A program made the position numbers and the translations under genes. A stretch of DNA of 64,000 nt from Podospora bellae-mahoneyi (lineage: Eukaryota; Ascomycota; Sordariomycetes; Sordariales; Podosporaceae), in contig NC_085881.1 of assembly GCF_035222275.1 (NCBI RefSeq), positions 4,340,001 to 4,404,000 on the forward strand. Direction: 5' to 3'. Numbering within the stretch: the stretch's first letter is position 1; every line of letters begins with the position of its first letter. Positions 20,791 to 31,373 of this stretch are shown here, one piece after another. The notes under the pieces were generated by a model. The model did not search any database. It had not been told where the DNA came from and saw only the letters and a list, made by a program, of their open reading frames with translations.

Positions 20791-21703
20791 GTTTGCTGCT
20801 AATATCTGTCGGTCAAGATGATGAGTGGGTAATGGCGATGAGACTGGAGAGAAAAGGTGGGCGGCGCTGTCAATTATTCATGGAAGTCACGAAAGACGCA
20901 CGCCAGGCACGGACAGTCTGGGGCGCTCGGAGCGTCGATGTTGATGTGGGTGAGGGTGAGGTGGGCGTAAGCAAACAAGGGAGAGTCAGTCGGTCACGTC
21001 GCGGAGAAAAAAGGAGAGACCACGTTGTTGGAAAAGAGGGGAGCAAAATCGAACTTGTTGCGCATCCTATTGATGCGGAGAGGTAAAGTGTTATGTCTGA
21101 AATAAAAAAAAGCCCGCTCTTCGCATCGAAGAGAGAGAGCTGTTGTTGAGCACCACCCACACTCCCTGCCTTGCTCTTGCTCGGTCAGCTTCCAAATTCC
21201 ACGCTGTCATTCCAGATGGAGGGTGCCCCCAGGTATCGGTACCCGACCCCACGCTGGGTGGCCCCTGTACACAGGAAATCAGCGGAATCACATGTGATTA
21301 ATCAAACTATTCTGTAAAAAATAGGGGACACATGTATCCACCACACGCGACCAATGGTGCCCCCCCAAACGGCGCCTTGCCATCCCGGGATAACGGCTCT
21401 GGGCGGGAAACACCGTCGCATCCACTGGTTCGCTCTCTCTTTCAGTCTGAAAAGCAAGCTGCGTCATGAGAGTGACAGCTTGAGCTAATTGTGCAGCTGT
21501 GCCGCCCTTGCGACCGGTTTATTTCTTGTGTGACTGACTTTGCGACTTTGCGGTATAGCAACGGCCTGAGATTACCCGCGCCTGCCCCCAGAGCCGCTGC
21601 TATTTTTTTTTTTTTTGCAGGCAGGCCAACGATGCAGGTTCGTCAACATACACCGCCTTACTCCCCTGGTTACGGATGAGAAAAAGTTATTAAAAGGGGC
21701 AAC
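20791..21703. promoter_or_regulatory. Divergent promoter of the HERP-like and PSD1 genes
   Basis: About 910 bp containing a CCAAT box (in cgaccaatggtg, about 21350) and a T-run at about 21604-21616. No coding sequence is supported. Confidence 0.4.
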
Positions 21704-23410
21704 ATGGCGTTTCCTCAGATTGGCCCTGTTTCGATCTCTGTCGGGTTACCTGTAGCTGGGTTGGCTCGCACCACACTCCTTCGACGCTCTCAGCGCCTCT
21801 CTCACCACCACCTCTCGCAAGCCACCACTCGTCGGGCACACTCGACACATCGATACGGCCGCCAGCAGCAGCGCCTCTTCGGCCAACGCTCCTTCTCCCA
21901 GCAGTCCCACCGGCCCAAGGCCGACTCCAAAGTGAACGACTCCAAGATTCGGTGGTATCCCATTCCCGTCGGCCTCGGCGTCGGCTTTCTGGGTCTGGTT
22001 CAGTTCTACAAGGTCTACTCGCGGGAGAAGGAACCTCAAGAAAATGGCGAACCAGAGAAGAAGCCAAAAAAGAGGCCACGGGTGAGGCCCGATGGACCTT
22101 GGTACGATATTTCACTCCAGATACATACTTGATCTTGAGGCACGGGGACAGAGGACTGACACATGGTTTCCAGGCAGGTGCAAATCATGTCGACTCTGCC
22201 ATTGAAGGCCATGTCTCGGCTTTGGGGCAAGTTCAATGAGCTCGTCATTCCATACCACCTCCGTTCTCCTGGTTTCCGGCTGTACTCTTGGTTCTTTGGT
22301 GTCAACATGGACGAGATCGAGGAACCGGATATTCGCAATTTCCCCAACCTGGCCGCCTTTTTCTACCGTACCCTGAAGCCCGGTGCCCGACCCCTGGATC
22401 CGAACCCGAACGCTCTCTTGTCTCCCGCGGATGGTCGAGTTCTGCAGTACGGTCAGATAGAAGGCGGCGATATCGAACAGGTCAAGGGAATGACATATAC
22501 CATCGATGCTCTCCTCGGTCAAAACAGCCCCTCGCCAAGTCTCTCTAGCAGCCAAGCCTCTCTCGAAAAGCTCATCAAGCCCGCCGCCCAGCGTGAACTC
22601 GAAGGCGACGAAGAACTGGTCAAGAGGGACGAAGAATTCGCCTCGGTTAACGGTATCTCGTACACCCTCCCCGATCTCCTGTCCGGCAACAAGAAGAAGA
22701 GAAAGAGCGACAGCTTCGACCAGCCCAAGGACGAATCCGTCACTCCCTCGGCCACCTCCGTCTCTGAAGTCCGCGCCGAGCTCGAGAAGGGCGAGAAGGC
22801 CTGGTACGATTATCTCACCCCCGGCAGCCGTCACGTCCTCTACTACGCCGTCATCTACCTTGCCCCCGGGGATTACCACCGCTTCCACTCACCCACCAAC
22901 TGGGTCGTTGAGAGGAGACGCCACTTTGCCGGAGAACTCTACAGCGTGTCCCCGTATCTTCAGCGCACCATGCCCGGTTTGTTCACTCTCAACGAGCGTG
23001 TCGTTCTCCTTGGTCGCTGGCGCTGGGGTTTCTTCAGCTACGTCCCCGTCGGTGCCACCAACGTCGGTTCTATCAAGATCAACTTTGACAGGGAGCTCCG
23101 CACCAATAGCCTGACGACGGACACCGAGGCCGACAGGGCGGCCGAGGAGGCTGCTCAGCGCGGTGAGCCGTACCTTGGTTACGCCGAGGCCACGTACGAG
23201 GCTGCCAGCCAAGTCCTGAGGGGCCACGCGCTGCGCAGGGGTGAGGAGATGGGCGGTTTCCAACTCGGCAGCACGATTGTTCTCGTCTTTGAGGCACCTG
23301 CTTCGGAGCACGATCCCGAGACTGGCAAGCACACCAGGGGGTGGTCGTGGAATGTTGAAAAGGGGCAGAGAGTCAAGGTTGGGCAGTCTTTGGGACAGGT
23401 TGATATGTAA
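21704..23410 (+). CDS. psd1: Mitochondrial phosphatidylserine decarboxylase proenzyme
   Basis: Two exons (21704-22101, 22174-23410), with the intron GTACGA...CCAG splitting a Trp codon, give 544 residues. The N-terminus is Arg/Ser/His-rich (LLRRSQRLSHHHLSQATTRR), consistent with a mitochondrial presequence, and is followed by a single membrane segment (WYPIPVGLGVGFLGLVQFY, about 85-105). The catalytic region includes LLSPADGRVLQYG and LAPGDYHRFHSP (with the conserved His). The autocleavage motif is LGST at about residues 497-500 (GGFQLGSTIVLVFEAP). Cleavage before the Ser yields the pyruvoyl alpha chain. The enzyme makes phosphatidylethanolamine at the inner mitochondrial membrane. A charged, fungus-variable insert (Lys/Asp/Glu/Ser-rich) sits between the substrate-binding and C-terminal regions. 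Confidence 0.95.
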
Positions 23411-23883
23411 AAGTTGGTATCCAAAACGTTGGGGGAAAGAGGGGTGTTGTATATACCAAAGAGGGATTTTGTTTTTCAACTTTAATCGTGGGTAGAAATT
23501 TGTGTTTTAATGCGGCAATCAACTTGTTCGTTTATTCATAGTTTTGGGGGTCAGTTCCTATTCTAGCATGTTGGGTGTGGTTGGAAAAGTTGATAGAAGT
23601 TTTAAAAGTGTTGTTAAGATCTTGAAAATTCATCGTCTATGATGCTCTATAGGTATATGTACATCTTCTCTCTAGGGTTCATTCCAGTCGTCTGTATCCG
23701 CCATCATTGAATAAAAGGGGGTATTTCGTATTCTCTTAAACTTATGAAAAAAAAAAAAAAAAAAAAAAAAAAACAACTGTTTCAACGCCCACTCACGATG
23801 TCTTCCACGCCTTGCTCTCAATGCCTGCTTATATTGTGCTTTGCAGTCCATTTCACGTTGTTGCTGGACCTGCTCCCAGCTCT
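23411..23883. other. 3' intergenic between PSD1 and the nitroreductase, with a 27-nt poly-A tract
   Basis: Shared 3' region of two convergent genes. It contains AATAAA at 23710-23715 and a pure A run at 23747-23773. Confidence 0.5.
23747..23773 (+). repeat. 27-nt genomic poly-A tract preceded by AATAAA
   Basis: An uninterrupted run of 27 A begins 31 nt after an AATAAA hexamer. This spacing is the one expected of a polyadenylated transcript copied into DNA, though simple slippage could also make such a run. Confidence 0.7.
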
Positions 23884-24700
23884 CTAAGCAGAACCAAAAA
23901 CTCTGTACTTTTGCTCCAAAGGCCCAAAGGTCTTCTCGCCTGGCTCGCCGGCCTTGCCGCCAAAGACGAGCTGAGCGGAGAGCTTCCACGTCGATGGGAC
24001 GGACCACTCCTGCTGGACCTTCTGGTCGACGAGGGGGTTGTAGTGCTGGAGGTTGGCGCCCAGGCCTTCGGCTTCGAGGGCGGTCCAGACTGCGAACTGG
24101 AGCATGGCGCTTGAGTGGCCGGCCCAGGGGTCGAAACTGTTTTTATACGTTAGCAAAAATTTCATATGGGGGGGTTGGATGGGAAAAGGGGACATACCGA
24201 TCAGCATAAAGGGCAAACTTTTCCTGCATGCCCTTGACGACGTCCTGGTCCTCAAAGAACAAAACAGTGCCTGCGCCGGCCTTGAACCCGGCCATGCGGG
24301 CGGCCGTCGAGGCGAAGTTCTCCTCGGGGACGATGGACTTGAGGATGGCGGTGGTGATGTCCCAGAACTTGTCGTGCTCGGCGCCGAGGAGGACGACGAC
24401 GCGGTTGGATTGGGAGTTGAAGGAAGAGGGGACGTGGAGGAGGGATTCCTTTACGATTTCTTGGACGCGGTCGGTAGAGATGGGGAGGGTCTTGTTGAGG
24501 GCGTAGATTGTGCGGCGGCCTTTGATGTGGGAGAGGAAGCCGTCAGCGCCCTGGACGGCGGGGGTGGTTTTGCTGGAGGAAAACATCTTGGGGGTAGTAA
24601 TTGGTGTGGTAATAGGACGGGGAGTAGCAACTCTATAGGTGGTGTTTTTGAGGAGTGTGCGAAGCGGGTGGGCGAATCTCTGCATAGGAGCGGAAGACAA
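23884..24700 (-). CDS. Nitroreductase-family protein (Frm2/Hbn1-like), probably mitochondrial
   Basis: Two exons on minus (24198-24700 and 23884-24136), joined by a 61-bp GTATGT...ACAG intron, give 251 residues. The N-terminal 40 residues (MSSAPMQRFAHPLRTLLKNT) are rich in Arg, Thr and Pro, without acids, and look like a mitochondrial presequence. The body has the fungal nitroreductase pattern: FLSHIKGRRTIYALNKTLPI at the start, SLLHVPSSFNSQSNRVVVLLG (FMN-binding loop), AGAGTVLFFEDQDVV, and WAGHSSAMLQFAVWTALEAEG after the splice. These FMN enzymes reduce nitro or quinone compounds with NAD(P)H. Yeast Hbn1/Frm2 influence lipid signalling and oxidative stress, but the physiological substrate is not known. 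Confidence 0.88.
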
Positions 24701-26030
24701 GATGGGATGATGGGTTGGTTGGTGATGAGATGAACTTATAGATAGATGTCAAAAAGGTGGGAAGGACCCCTTATATGTATCTACCTTCCTATGTCTGTCC
24801 TCTTTCCCTACGAACAGCAAAAGACGGGGTTCTACCCGGCAGAATTCGAGACCGACACCTTCCCCCCAACCCCCATCATGGAAGGAACCCTGGAGCATTT
24901 CCGCCGAGAGACCTCAAAAGATTCCATGAGCATCTCAAACCATCGCCAGACTCCACTTGGTACGTGCGGATGGAGTTTTCTGCTTGCAAGCGGCTCACTC
25001 ATCGAGTTGTCATCCATTTCAGCTACCAAATCTGTAATCCACTATTCATATCGTCTTCTCGCTTGCTCGCGCGCGGTATCCGGATCTGTCCTGTATATAA
25101 TACAAGTACAAATTACATCATTGATTATACATAAGCTTAGTACGCGTTCGACCGTTGCAGTTTGCATGACGCCCAGCTCCCTCACCAATGACAAACAATC
25201 ATACAGCCGAATTGGGGAAGTTTGCTGAAAGCCAGTTCGTGGCTTCGGCACCAACGACAGCATGCCGCTGGGCTTTGAAAGCGCATTTCAAATGCTGACA
25301 AAATCCCGCTAAGACCATACCCCCACTTCTTTATCTATTGGGTAGCCGGACAGGGGGTGGGATCTGATCCATTGCTTGCTCGGCAGTCCCCGAGGTGCCA
25401 ACCCCACCACGTGCCGTTGATGGAGGGGAGGGTTGAATCCTTGAACTGCCTGATTCAGTATTTATAAAGATACAGATGCTCTCCGTATGAGAAAGTATCA
25501 GGGGCATGGTGTCACAAGGCCTGACGGTTGCGCCATCTGGGATGTCTCTTGGGTGAATAGACCATGCACACCTAATGTCACACCGTGGCCTTGAGAAACC
25601 AGCCTCAAATAGCCAAGAGATACATCGATCAATGATTTCGATGTCATGGTAAGAAACCTCTGCTGCTAGATTATACCATATACAGTCCTCCATACATCCA
25701 GTGTCCGTCATTTCAAAACTCAAAGCTGTTCTTCTCACCCCCTCAACATCACATTCCCCTCTCTGCTGTGCAATGTTACACACCTCCACCAAGTCCCTGA
25801 TGATCCCTCAACGGCAAATGCCGAGCAAAACAACGATTCCATAAAGATAGATTAAACATGTATATACATCAAGAGTCAGACCTATCCTTCATGTGCCCGT
25901 CGTCCTCCTAACACCCGCCCATACCCTTCATATACCCTCCATTTTATATAGTTATTGTTGTTGTGTGTGCGCTTGTGTGTTTATCTTTTCTCTAGCAGAC
26001 CAAAGCAAATCCCCAAAGAAAATCTTTACC
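24701..26030. other. Intergenic: nitroreductase promoter and flank
   Basis: About 1.3 kb. A 153-codon frame on minus (25331-25792) has no recognisable domain and no flanking gene signals, so it is not called. Nothing else is seen. Confidence 0.35.
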
Positions 26031-26168
26031 ATGGCTTCGAGCCCCAAAAAGTCTGGTATAAAAATCTCAAACATCTTTATGCGCCCACCAGCCAAAGCAA
26101 TGAGAAAAGCAAGAACGCAATACAAAACTCCCGTCAAATGCATGAAACGATACCGAAAGGGAGGATGA
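26031..26168 (+). CDS. Possible small basic protein, 45 residues
   Basis: An ATG in a near-ideal context (tttaccATGGCT) starts a 45-codon frame beginning MASSPKKSGIKISNIFMRPP and ending RYRKGG. It is strongly basic (about a quarter Lys/Arg) with no acidic residue. A pyrimidine-rich leader with a ttttctctagcag acceptor-like sequence lies just upstream. It ends 54 bp from the stop codon of the convergent reductase gene. The size and lack of similarity make a chance frame quite possible. Confidence 0.25.
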   Translation: MASSPKKSGIKISNIFMRPPAKAMRKARTQYKTPVKCMKRYRKGG

Positions 26169-26222
26169 GAAACGTGAACCCAAAGGAAATTTTGTCAAAA
26201 AGACTACAAATCCTGAACCACC

Positions 26223-28070
26223 TCACCAAGTCTCGGCAATGTACTGGCCCGTCTCCTTTTTCAAGTTCCAAAACTGCTGAGCCTCGTCATGCTCCAGGTT
26301 GCCCTTCTCCATGGCAACCTCGACAAGCGCCTTCTCAACACCCTCGCCCATGCCCCTGCTGCTTCCGCAGACAAAGACTCTGCCGTCGACAGCGTTGATG
26401 ATGTACCAGACAAGGTCAGCCTGGGCCTTGACCTCCTCCTGGACATATCTTCCTGGGCCCCTGCGGCTCTGGACAACCTTCTTGACTTCATCCTCATGGA
26501 CACCCCACTCGCCACTGTAAAGCTCGTCCACCAGCGAATCACGGACACCCTGGAGCACCCAGACCTTGTTCGCACAGTTGGCCGTCTTGAGACGCCGCTG
26601 GACGAAGCCTCTAAACGGAGCAATACCGACGCCAGCCCCAATAAGGAGCATCGGTCCGTCCGAGACGAACTGCTTGGCAAGCGGGTTGGCCATCAAACCC
26701 TTGAACATGGGGATATAAAACTCTGGGTCTTTCTCCCCCTTCTCCTGAGCCTCGATGAACTTCAAAGCCTGTCTCTGAAAGAAACCCGAGCCAATACCCG
26801 TCCGACTGCCATTGCGCCAGTCCTCCGCCTCATGAACGGTGACGGCAATCTCAATCAACCGATGCTGCTTCCCATCGCGTGTCAGGAACGACTCATGAGG
26901 GTCGTTCGACAACGAGTAGAAGCGGGGCATAAGTGGCTGCAGGACGGATAGGAGAAGATCAAGCGGTGGCTTGGCGTTAGGGAAGGCGTGCAGTAGTTGG
27001 ACCAGACTGATGTGTGGACCGGTTCGGAAGTCGCAGAAGACGCCCTGACCCTCGGCGGAGCAGAGGTACCGCAAGATCTTGCGCTCAGTTGCGTCAGTGG
27101 TGTGCTCAGCAAGCACACGGAGAATTTGCTTCGTTGGTGGGTATGACTGGACATCGGAGCACCACGTTAGAAGATCGCGGCGGGTGGTGACAATCTCACG
27201 AGCCTGGTCGGCGCCCCAAACGGTTGGCCAACGGCCCTTGGTCGTCCGGAGGAGCACAGGCTTGTCGCGCAGAAATCGGGGGACCAGGAGCAAGTCGAGG
27301 ATTTCCTGCACTATAGAAGCCTCGTTGGGCGCAGACACGCCGATTGCGCCACCGACTTTGAAGTCAACATCCTCACCCTCTGGATAGTTGGTGACATCAA
27401 GGTCGAAGTGGAAGGTGCGCTTCTCAGCACCAGGCTTGGTCAACTCGCGAGTGTTGTGAATGCGCGCGGGGAACACATGGTGCGGCGGGTGTGGTTGCAC
27501 AAATTTGGGAGGTTGTATTTGTGTGTCGAGCCTCTCCAATGTCAAGTCCTGGAGTGTCTTTTCGATGCCGGCCACTGACGAAGTGGTGTCACTCTCCGTG
27601 CCGAACGGCACAGCAGGCTCGGATGGCGATGGAATGTTGGAGGGCCGGCGAACGGGTTGCAGGAAAGCCGTTTGCTCGGGAACATCGCACACTCCGCTGA
27701 GTGTGGTAGGAATCTTGTCGATCTTGAGGTTCAGAGAACGGTATGCGTCATTGTCGGGAAGCTCGATCACCTCGTACTCCACGTTGTTGTCTTTTTTCGG
27801 GGCACCACCAAGACAGCAGCCTCCGCCGCAGCATCGCCGGATCAATTGCGTTGTCGTCTCACCGGTTATGCGTTGCACATCTTCCGGGCTCTTGGCGATC
27901 AGGCGTGTGGACGCCCGCCGGCGACGTGGGATCGGTTTTGTTGGCTCTTCAATCTCCTGTTCGTCAGAGCTCGAGTATGTAAGTGACGGTGTGGCCGATT
28001 CGGGCTGGGGCTCCTCAGGAATGCTCGCAGCCGCACGCTGGGCAAGAAGAAGGTCTGTCTGCGCCGTCAT
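26223..28070 (-). CDS. FAD/NADPH oxidoreductase of the cytochrome P450-reductase/sulfite-reductase type, lacking an FMN domain, with a Cys-rich N-terminal motif
   Basis: Single exon, 615 residues from the ATG at 28070 (MTAQTDLLLAQRAAASIPEE). The frame extends further upstream, but that part looks like leader sequence. Residues about 1-230 are mostly disordered, with an Arg cluster and a striking RRCCGGGCCLGG block. The C-terminal two thirds is a diflavin-type reductase module. It includes an insert domain, the FAD-binding RFYSLSND (RxYS), the NADPH-binding MLLIGAGVGIAPFRGF, VWVLQGVRDS and VFVCGSSRGMGEGV, and an aromatic residue at the extreme C-terminus (YIAETW) that stacks on FAD in this family. 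A flavodoxin/FMN domain is absent, so the electron acceptor cannot be the usual FMN relay. The Cys cluster might bind metal or be lipidated; this is inference. Confidence 0.85.
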   Translation of the reverse strand: MTAQTDLLLAQRAAASIPEEPQPESATPSLTYSSSDEQEIEEPTKPIPRRRRASTRLIAKSPEDVQRITGETTTQLIRRCCGGGCCLGGAPKKDNNVEYEVIELPDNDAYRSLNLKIDKIPTTLSGVCDVPEQTAFLQPVRRPSNIPSPSEPAVPFGTESDTTSSVAGIEKTLQDLTLERLDTQIQPPKFVQPHPPHHVFPARIHNTRELTKPGAEKRTFHFDLDVTNYPEGEDVDFKVGGAIGVSAPNEASIVQEILDLLLVPRFLRDKPVLLRTTKGRWPTVWGADQAREIVTTRRDLLTWCSDVQSYPPTKQILRVLAEHTTDATERKILRYLCSAEGQGVFCDFRTGPHISLVQLLHAFPNAKPPLDLLLSVLQPLMPRFYSLSNDPHESFLTRDGKQHRLIEIAVTVHEAEDWRNGSRTGIGSGFFQRQALKFIEAQEKGEKDPEFYIPMFKGLMANPLAKQFVSDGPMLLIGAGVGIAPFRGFVQRRLKTANCANKVWVLQGVRDSLVDELYSGEWGVHEDEVKKVVQSRRGPGRYVQEEVKAQADLVWYIINAVDGRVFVCGSSRGMGEGVEKALVEVAMEKGNLEHDEAQQFWNLKKETGQYIAETW

Positions 28071-31000
28071 TTTGGATGTGGTTGAAGCCCTCAGCTGCCT
28101 CGGAGAGTTGTGGCGATGGATAGATAATATAGGTAGACGGGAGGTGAGCGAATAGGTCGGAGCAAGTGCTGAGGATAGGGGAAGTGAATTCGTCTCTGTC
28201 AAAGGCCCAGGCGCATGACCGAAATTTGCAGAAAATCGAGATGGAATTCCGAAGGTGATGTGGGCCGAGGTCAAGTTACGGTAATGCTGTATGGATGGTA
28301 TGACTTGAGTCAAAGGCTTGCCTCGTCGTATAACAATTTGGTGGTCGCTATGGGTATGGCACAAAAAGGTCTGTAGGAGGGAAAAAAGGAAGGACACAGC
28401 TGGGCCACTGGGAGGCTGGCGATCTTTATCACCGTCCTCCTCTTGTCATTGTGCAGCGAGTGCAGCAGATGGCCAAGTCATTGAGGTCAGCTCACAGCCA
28501 AGATACGCTACTTTGACTTCCAAGCCCAGCCTTTGGGGGGCAAGCGGGACCGGACACAGTGCGCGTGACTTTTGTCCTGTCCCGTCCCGAAGAAAATCAA
28601 TGTGTGGGCCTTTTGCCGTGTTTCTCCGGACAAACCAACATCTGATATCAAAATATTCACCAGGGCATCTGAACACATATCTGTTGTTTGCTCTCTTAAT
28701 ATACCTGTAATAGACACTCATACGGCTGGAACTGCAAGCCTGAATAACACATCTGCAACACAAGAGCCTCGCCCTTCTTGATGCGCCCGGTGAGGCTCCC
28801 CATGCTCCCGGCTCAATGGGCATTTTCCTATTCCCTCGGCACGTGCTCAATTCAACACTTTCCCCTGAGCGCCAGCCCTGTCTGTCTCCGAGCAGTGCCA
28901 ATCCGTCAGAATCACCCGGGGCTGCCGGGGGAGGATCGGTAGCCCTCACGGCAATGAGCCCAGCTCAATCTCACATGGTCTCATCACCATTCCACCCTCC
29001 CACTCACTGACCGCGCCGTGTAGCACAAAACTTCCGGTTTTCCCAACAACCATGTTGAAAACCAGTGGTACCTGCATGGGCTTATATCTCTGATTCAACC
29101 AGCATCCGTGGACATCCGAGATGTCCTAGGAGAAACAGCAGCAACTTGTCTCCATCGCCACCCCCCTTTCTGATCTCCTCCCTCCAAAAAAGCCAAGCCA
29201 CCAATCCCTCTTTCCCCAGAAAAAGCTCTCGACTGTTTCAACACTTCCCGGCGTCAAGAGTGGACTCACGGCGGAGACCAACTCTCGAGATGCAGAGCTT
29301 CCGTCCACATGAAGCATGCCTCTCGCCGCCGGTGCCTACGTTCTCCGAACTCGGCCAGACCTTCACCAGCAAAAAGATGGGAGAATGCACAGTGTTGCCA
29401 CTTACTGTGTGGATACCACCAATGACGGCAAGCAAGGATAATCTAATCAATCAACGATTATCAATCGGCCCCACAAATTACGATTTCAGTGCGCAGCACA
29501 CAGCGCGCGAGGCGAGCCCCTTTTGCGCGCCGCCGCCGTGATGACCGAAAAAAAGCCAATCCCAATCTTTGGAGTGATGTTTTTGATCAGGCAGATTGAT
29601 AATGATTTGTGTTGAGATTAGATCAGCCTGCCTCCTGCGACCCGAGATCTGATAAAACTGAAAGGGCTGGATTAATGACACTAGTGGGGTGACTAACACT
29701 TTTGCAACTCATGGTCATCGTTTTGAATACACACAGATGATTCACCACGGTTGATGCAAACTCCGGAGAAACAGCCCTTTCCAGTGGGGGTAATTGGGAG
29801 TGAGGTGGCTCACCCTCAACTATTCTCCTCCTCTCACAGCGGCGAAAGGTTTCTTGTTGTTCCAGACCTTGTCCCTCAAAAGCCGGGCACCCCTCACTGC
29901 CGGCGTAGTCGGCGGCAAGCAGCGGCTGCCGTTCGGGTCAATGTTTCGGTGCCCGCTTGGGACCCAAAAACCCCCCACAAATGTGAGCGGAAACATCACG
30001 CCTTTTTGGGGGTTTAGTTTTGGAGATGTATCCTGATTCCAAGAAGCCAACCCGACAATAAACCAAAGCTCGGTTGGTACCGCCTAAAGGGCTCAAATCC
30101 CACGCAGTTGGTTATCATATGCAAATGCGGGATTTTTATCTAGCTGGTGCCTGCCGCGCGCCATTATTAGATTTATCAGATTGGGTCTCTTGTCAACGCC
30201 GCCCTTTGCGCTCTTCGGGATTGTATGTAGGGCAGTTGTGCAAGCAGCTTGATGAATTGCACAATCTAGGTCTCTTCTTTTGAAATCTTGGCATATATGA
30301 CAGATCAAGGAGGCATGGGTTGCTTCGACTAGCTCAACCGTCATCCATTTGCATAATATAGTGTGGTCGATGTCATCTGATCGAAGCCGGGTGGTCACCG
30401 GCCGCCGTTCGGCGTGGCGTCAACCTGGGATCCGATCGGGATCGGGATCGGAGCCGAAACGGCAACGACATCCGACCTCCGCCCTGGTTAGGGAAGCTTA
30501 TCTCCGTGATGGTTTCGTTGTGGTTTTAGTGTATCATGGGTATATAATAATGCGATTCCCCATAGTTCCGTTGACAACGACTCAACATGATCTGGACTTC
30601 GTAGTTACCCGGAGATGCCTAGAGAACTCTTTGAGGAGGGAACGTATCATCATCATTCAGGCTAGCAAGTAATCGTGATAACCCTGTCCTGAACAACACA
30701 CTGCCTAGCAGCACAAGATCTCTTGTCTTGGTTTTGCCCGTTTCGAAAGAATAACCAAGACAAAAACCTGCTCATCAATCCCATCCGCCTTTTCCACTGG
30801 ATCAACATTTTCCAATCTGTTCAACACGATACCCAATCCTTGAAGTCATAGCCAAAAAAATAAAAATGTTATAAATCAGTAACATGAAACGAAGATCATA
30901 AACATCATATTCTCATCATCGCCTTCCCCAAAAAGATCCTGCCATTGCTGTTGCCAAAGTTGCAGTTGTTATTTGAAGAAGAAATGGTCATAAATCGTGA

Positions 31001-31373
31001 AATAGCCGCAGCTGGCTGAACATCGATGGCGTCAGCCAGAAAATAAAGAAACGTATATTCGGATACTGAGAAGAGGTGTGAAAAACGTAGATAAATTGGT
31101 CTCGAGACTGGTGACGGAGAAAATAAGGAGCTGCTGGCTGGTTGACTACTAGCAGCGATCGTAAAAAAACGTTAGAGGTATGTCTGCCCAAGTTCTTGAC
31201 GATGACCGTCATAAAGTATCAAATAATGTAAATGAAGAAAAAAAAGAAAAAAAACCACAGGAAAACCCCGGGCACGCAAGATACGCTTATCAGTAGCCCT
31301 GCCCGCTGTAAAAAAAAAAAAGCTTAGTTAAAGTATCCAAGAAATAGGAAAGAGAAAACCGGATTCGACCGTG
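28071..31373. other. Gene-poor interval of 3.3 kb with an 11-bp inverted repeat
   Basis: Only short frames without domain similarity occur. The interval includes the reductase promoter and 5' leader. Notable sequences are a GATCGG-type tandem (about 30430-30455) and an inverted repeat at 30723-30733/30753-30763. A-rich runs lie near 31238-31255 and 31310-31322. No transposon ends or transposase similarity are visible. Confidence 0.35.
30723..30763. repeat. Perfect 11-bp inverted repeat in gene-poor DNA
   Basis: TTGTCTTGGTT at 30723-30733 is the exact reverse complement of AACCAAGACAA at 30753-30763, with a 19-nt loop. Its function is unknown. Confidence 0.5.

Noticed and set aside
25331-25792. 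153-codon frame on minus (starts MVEVCNIAQQ)
   Set aside because: No recognisable domain and no splice or promoter signals; the length is within what chance gives in this gene-poor stretch.
28446-28949. 167-codon frame on minus upstream of the reductase
   Set aside because: No domain, and several overlapping frames on both strands. It most likely lies in the promoter and leader of neighbouring transcription units.
30429-30458. Short GATCGG tandem as a regulatory repeat or satellite
   Set aside because: Only about four imperfect units, too short to call a functional repeat.
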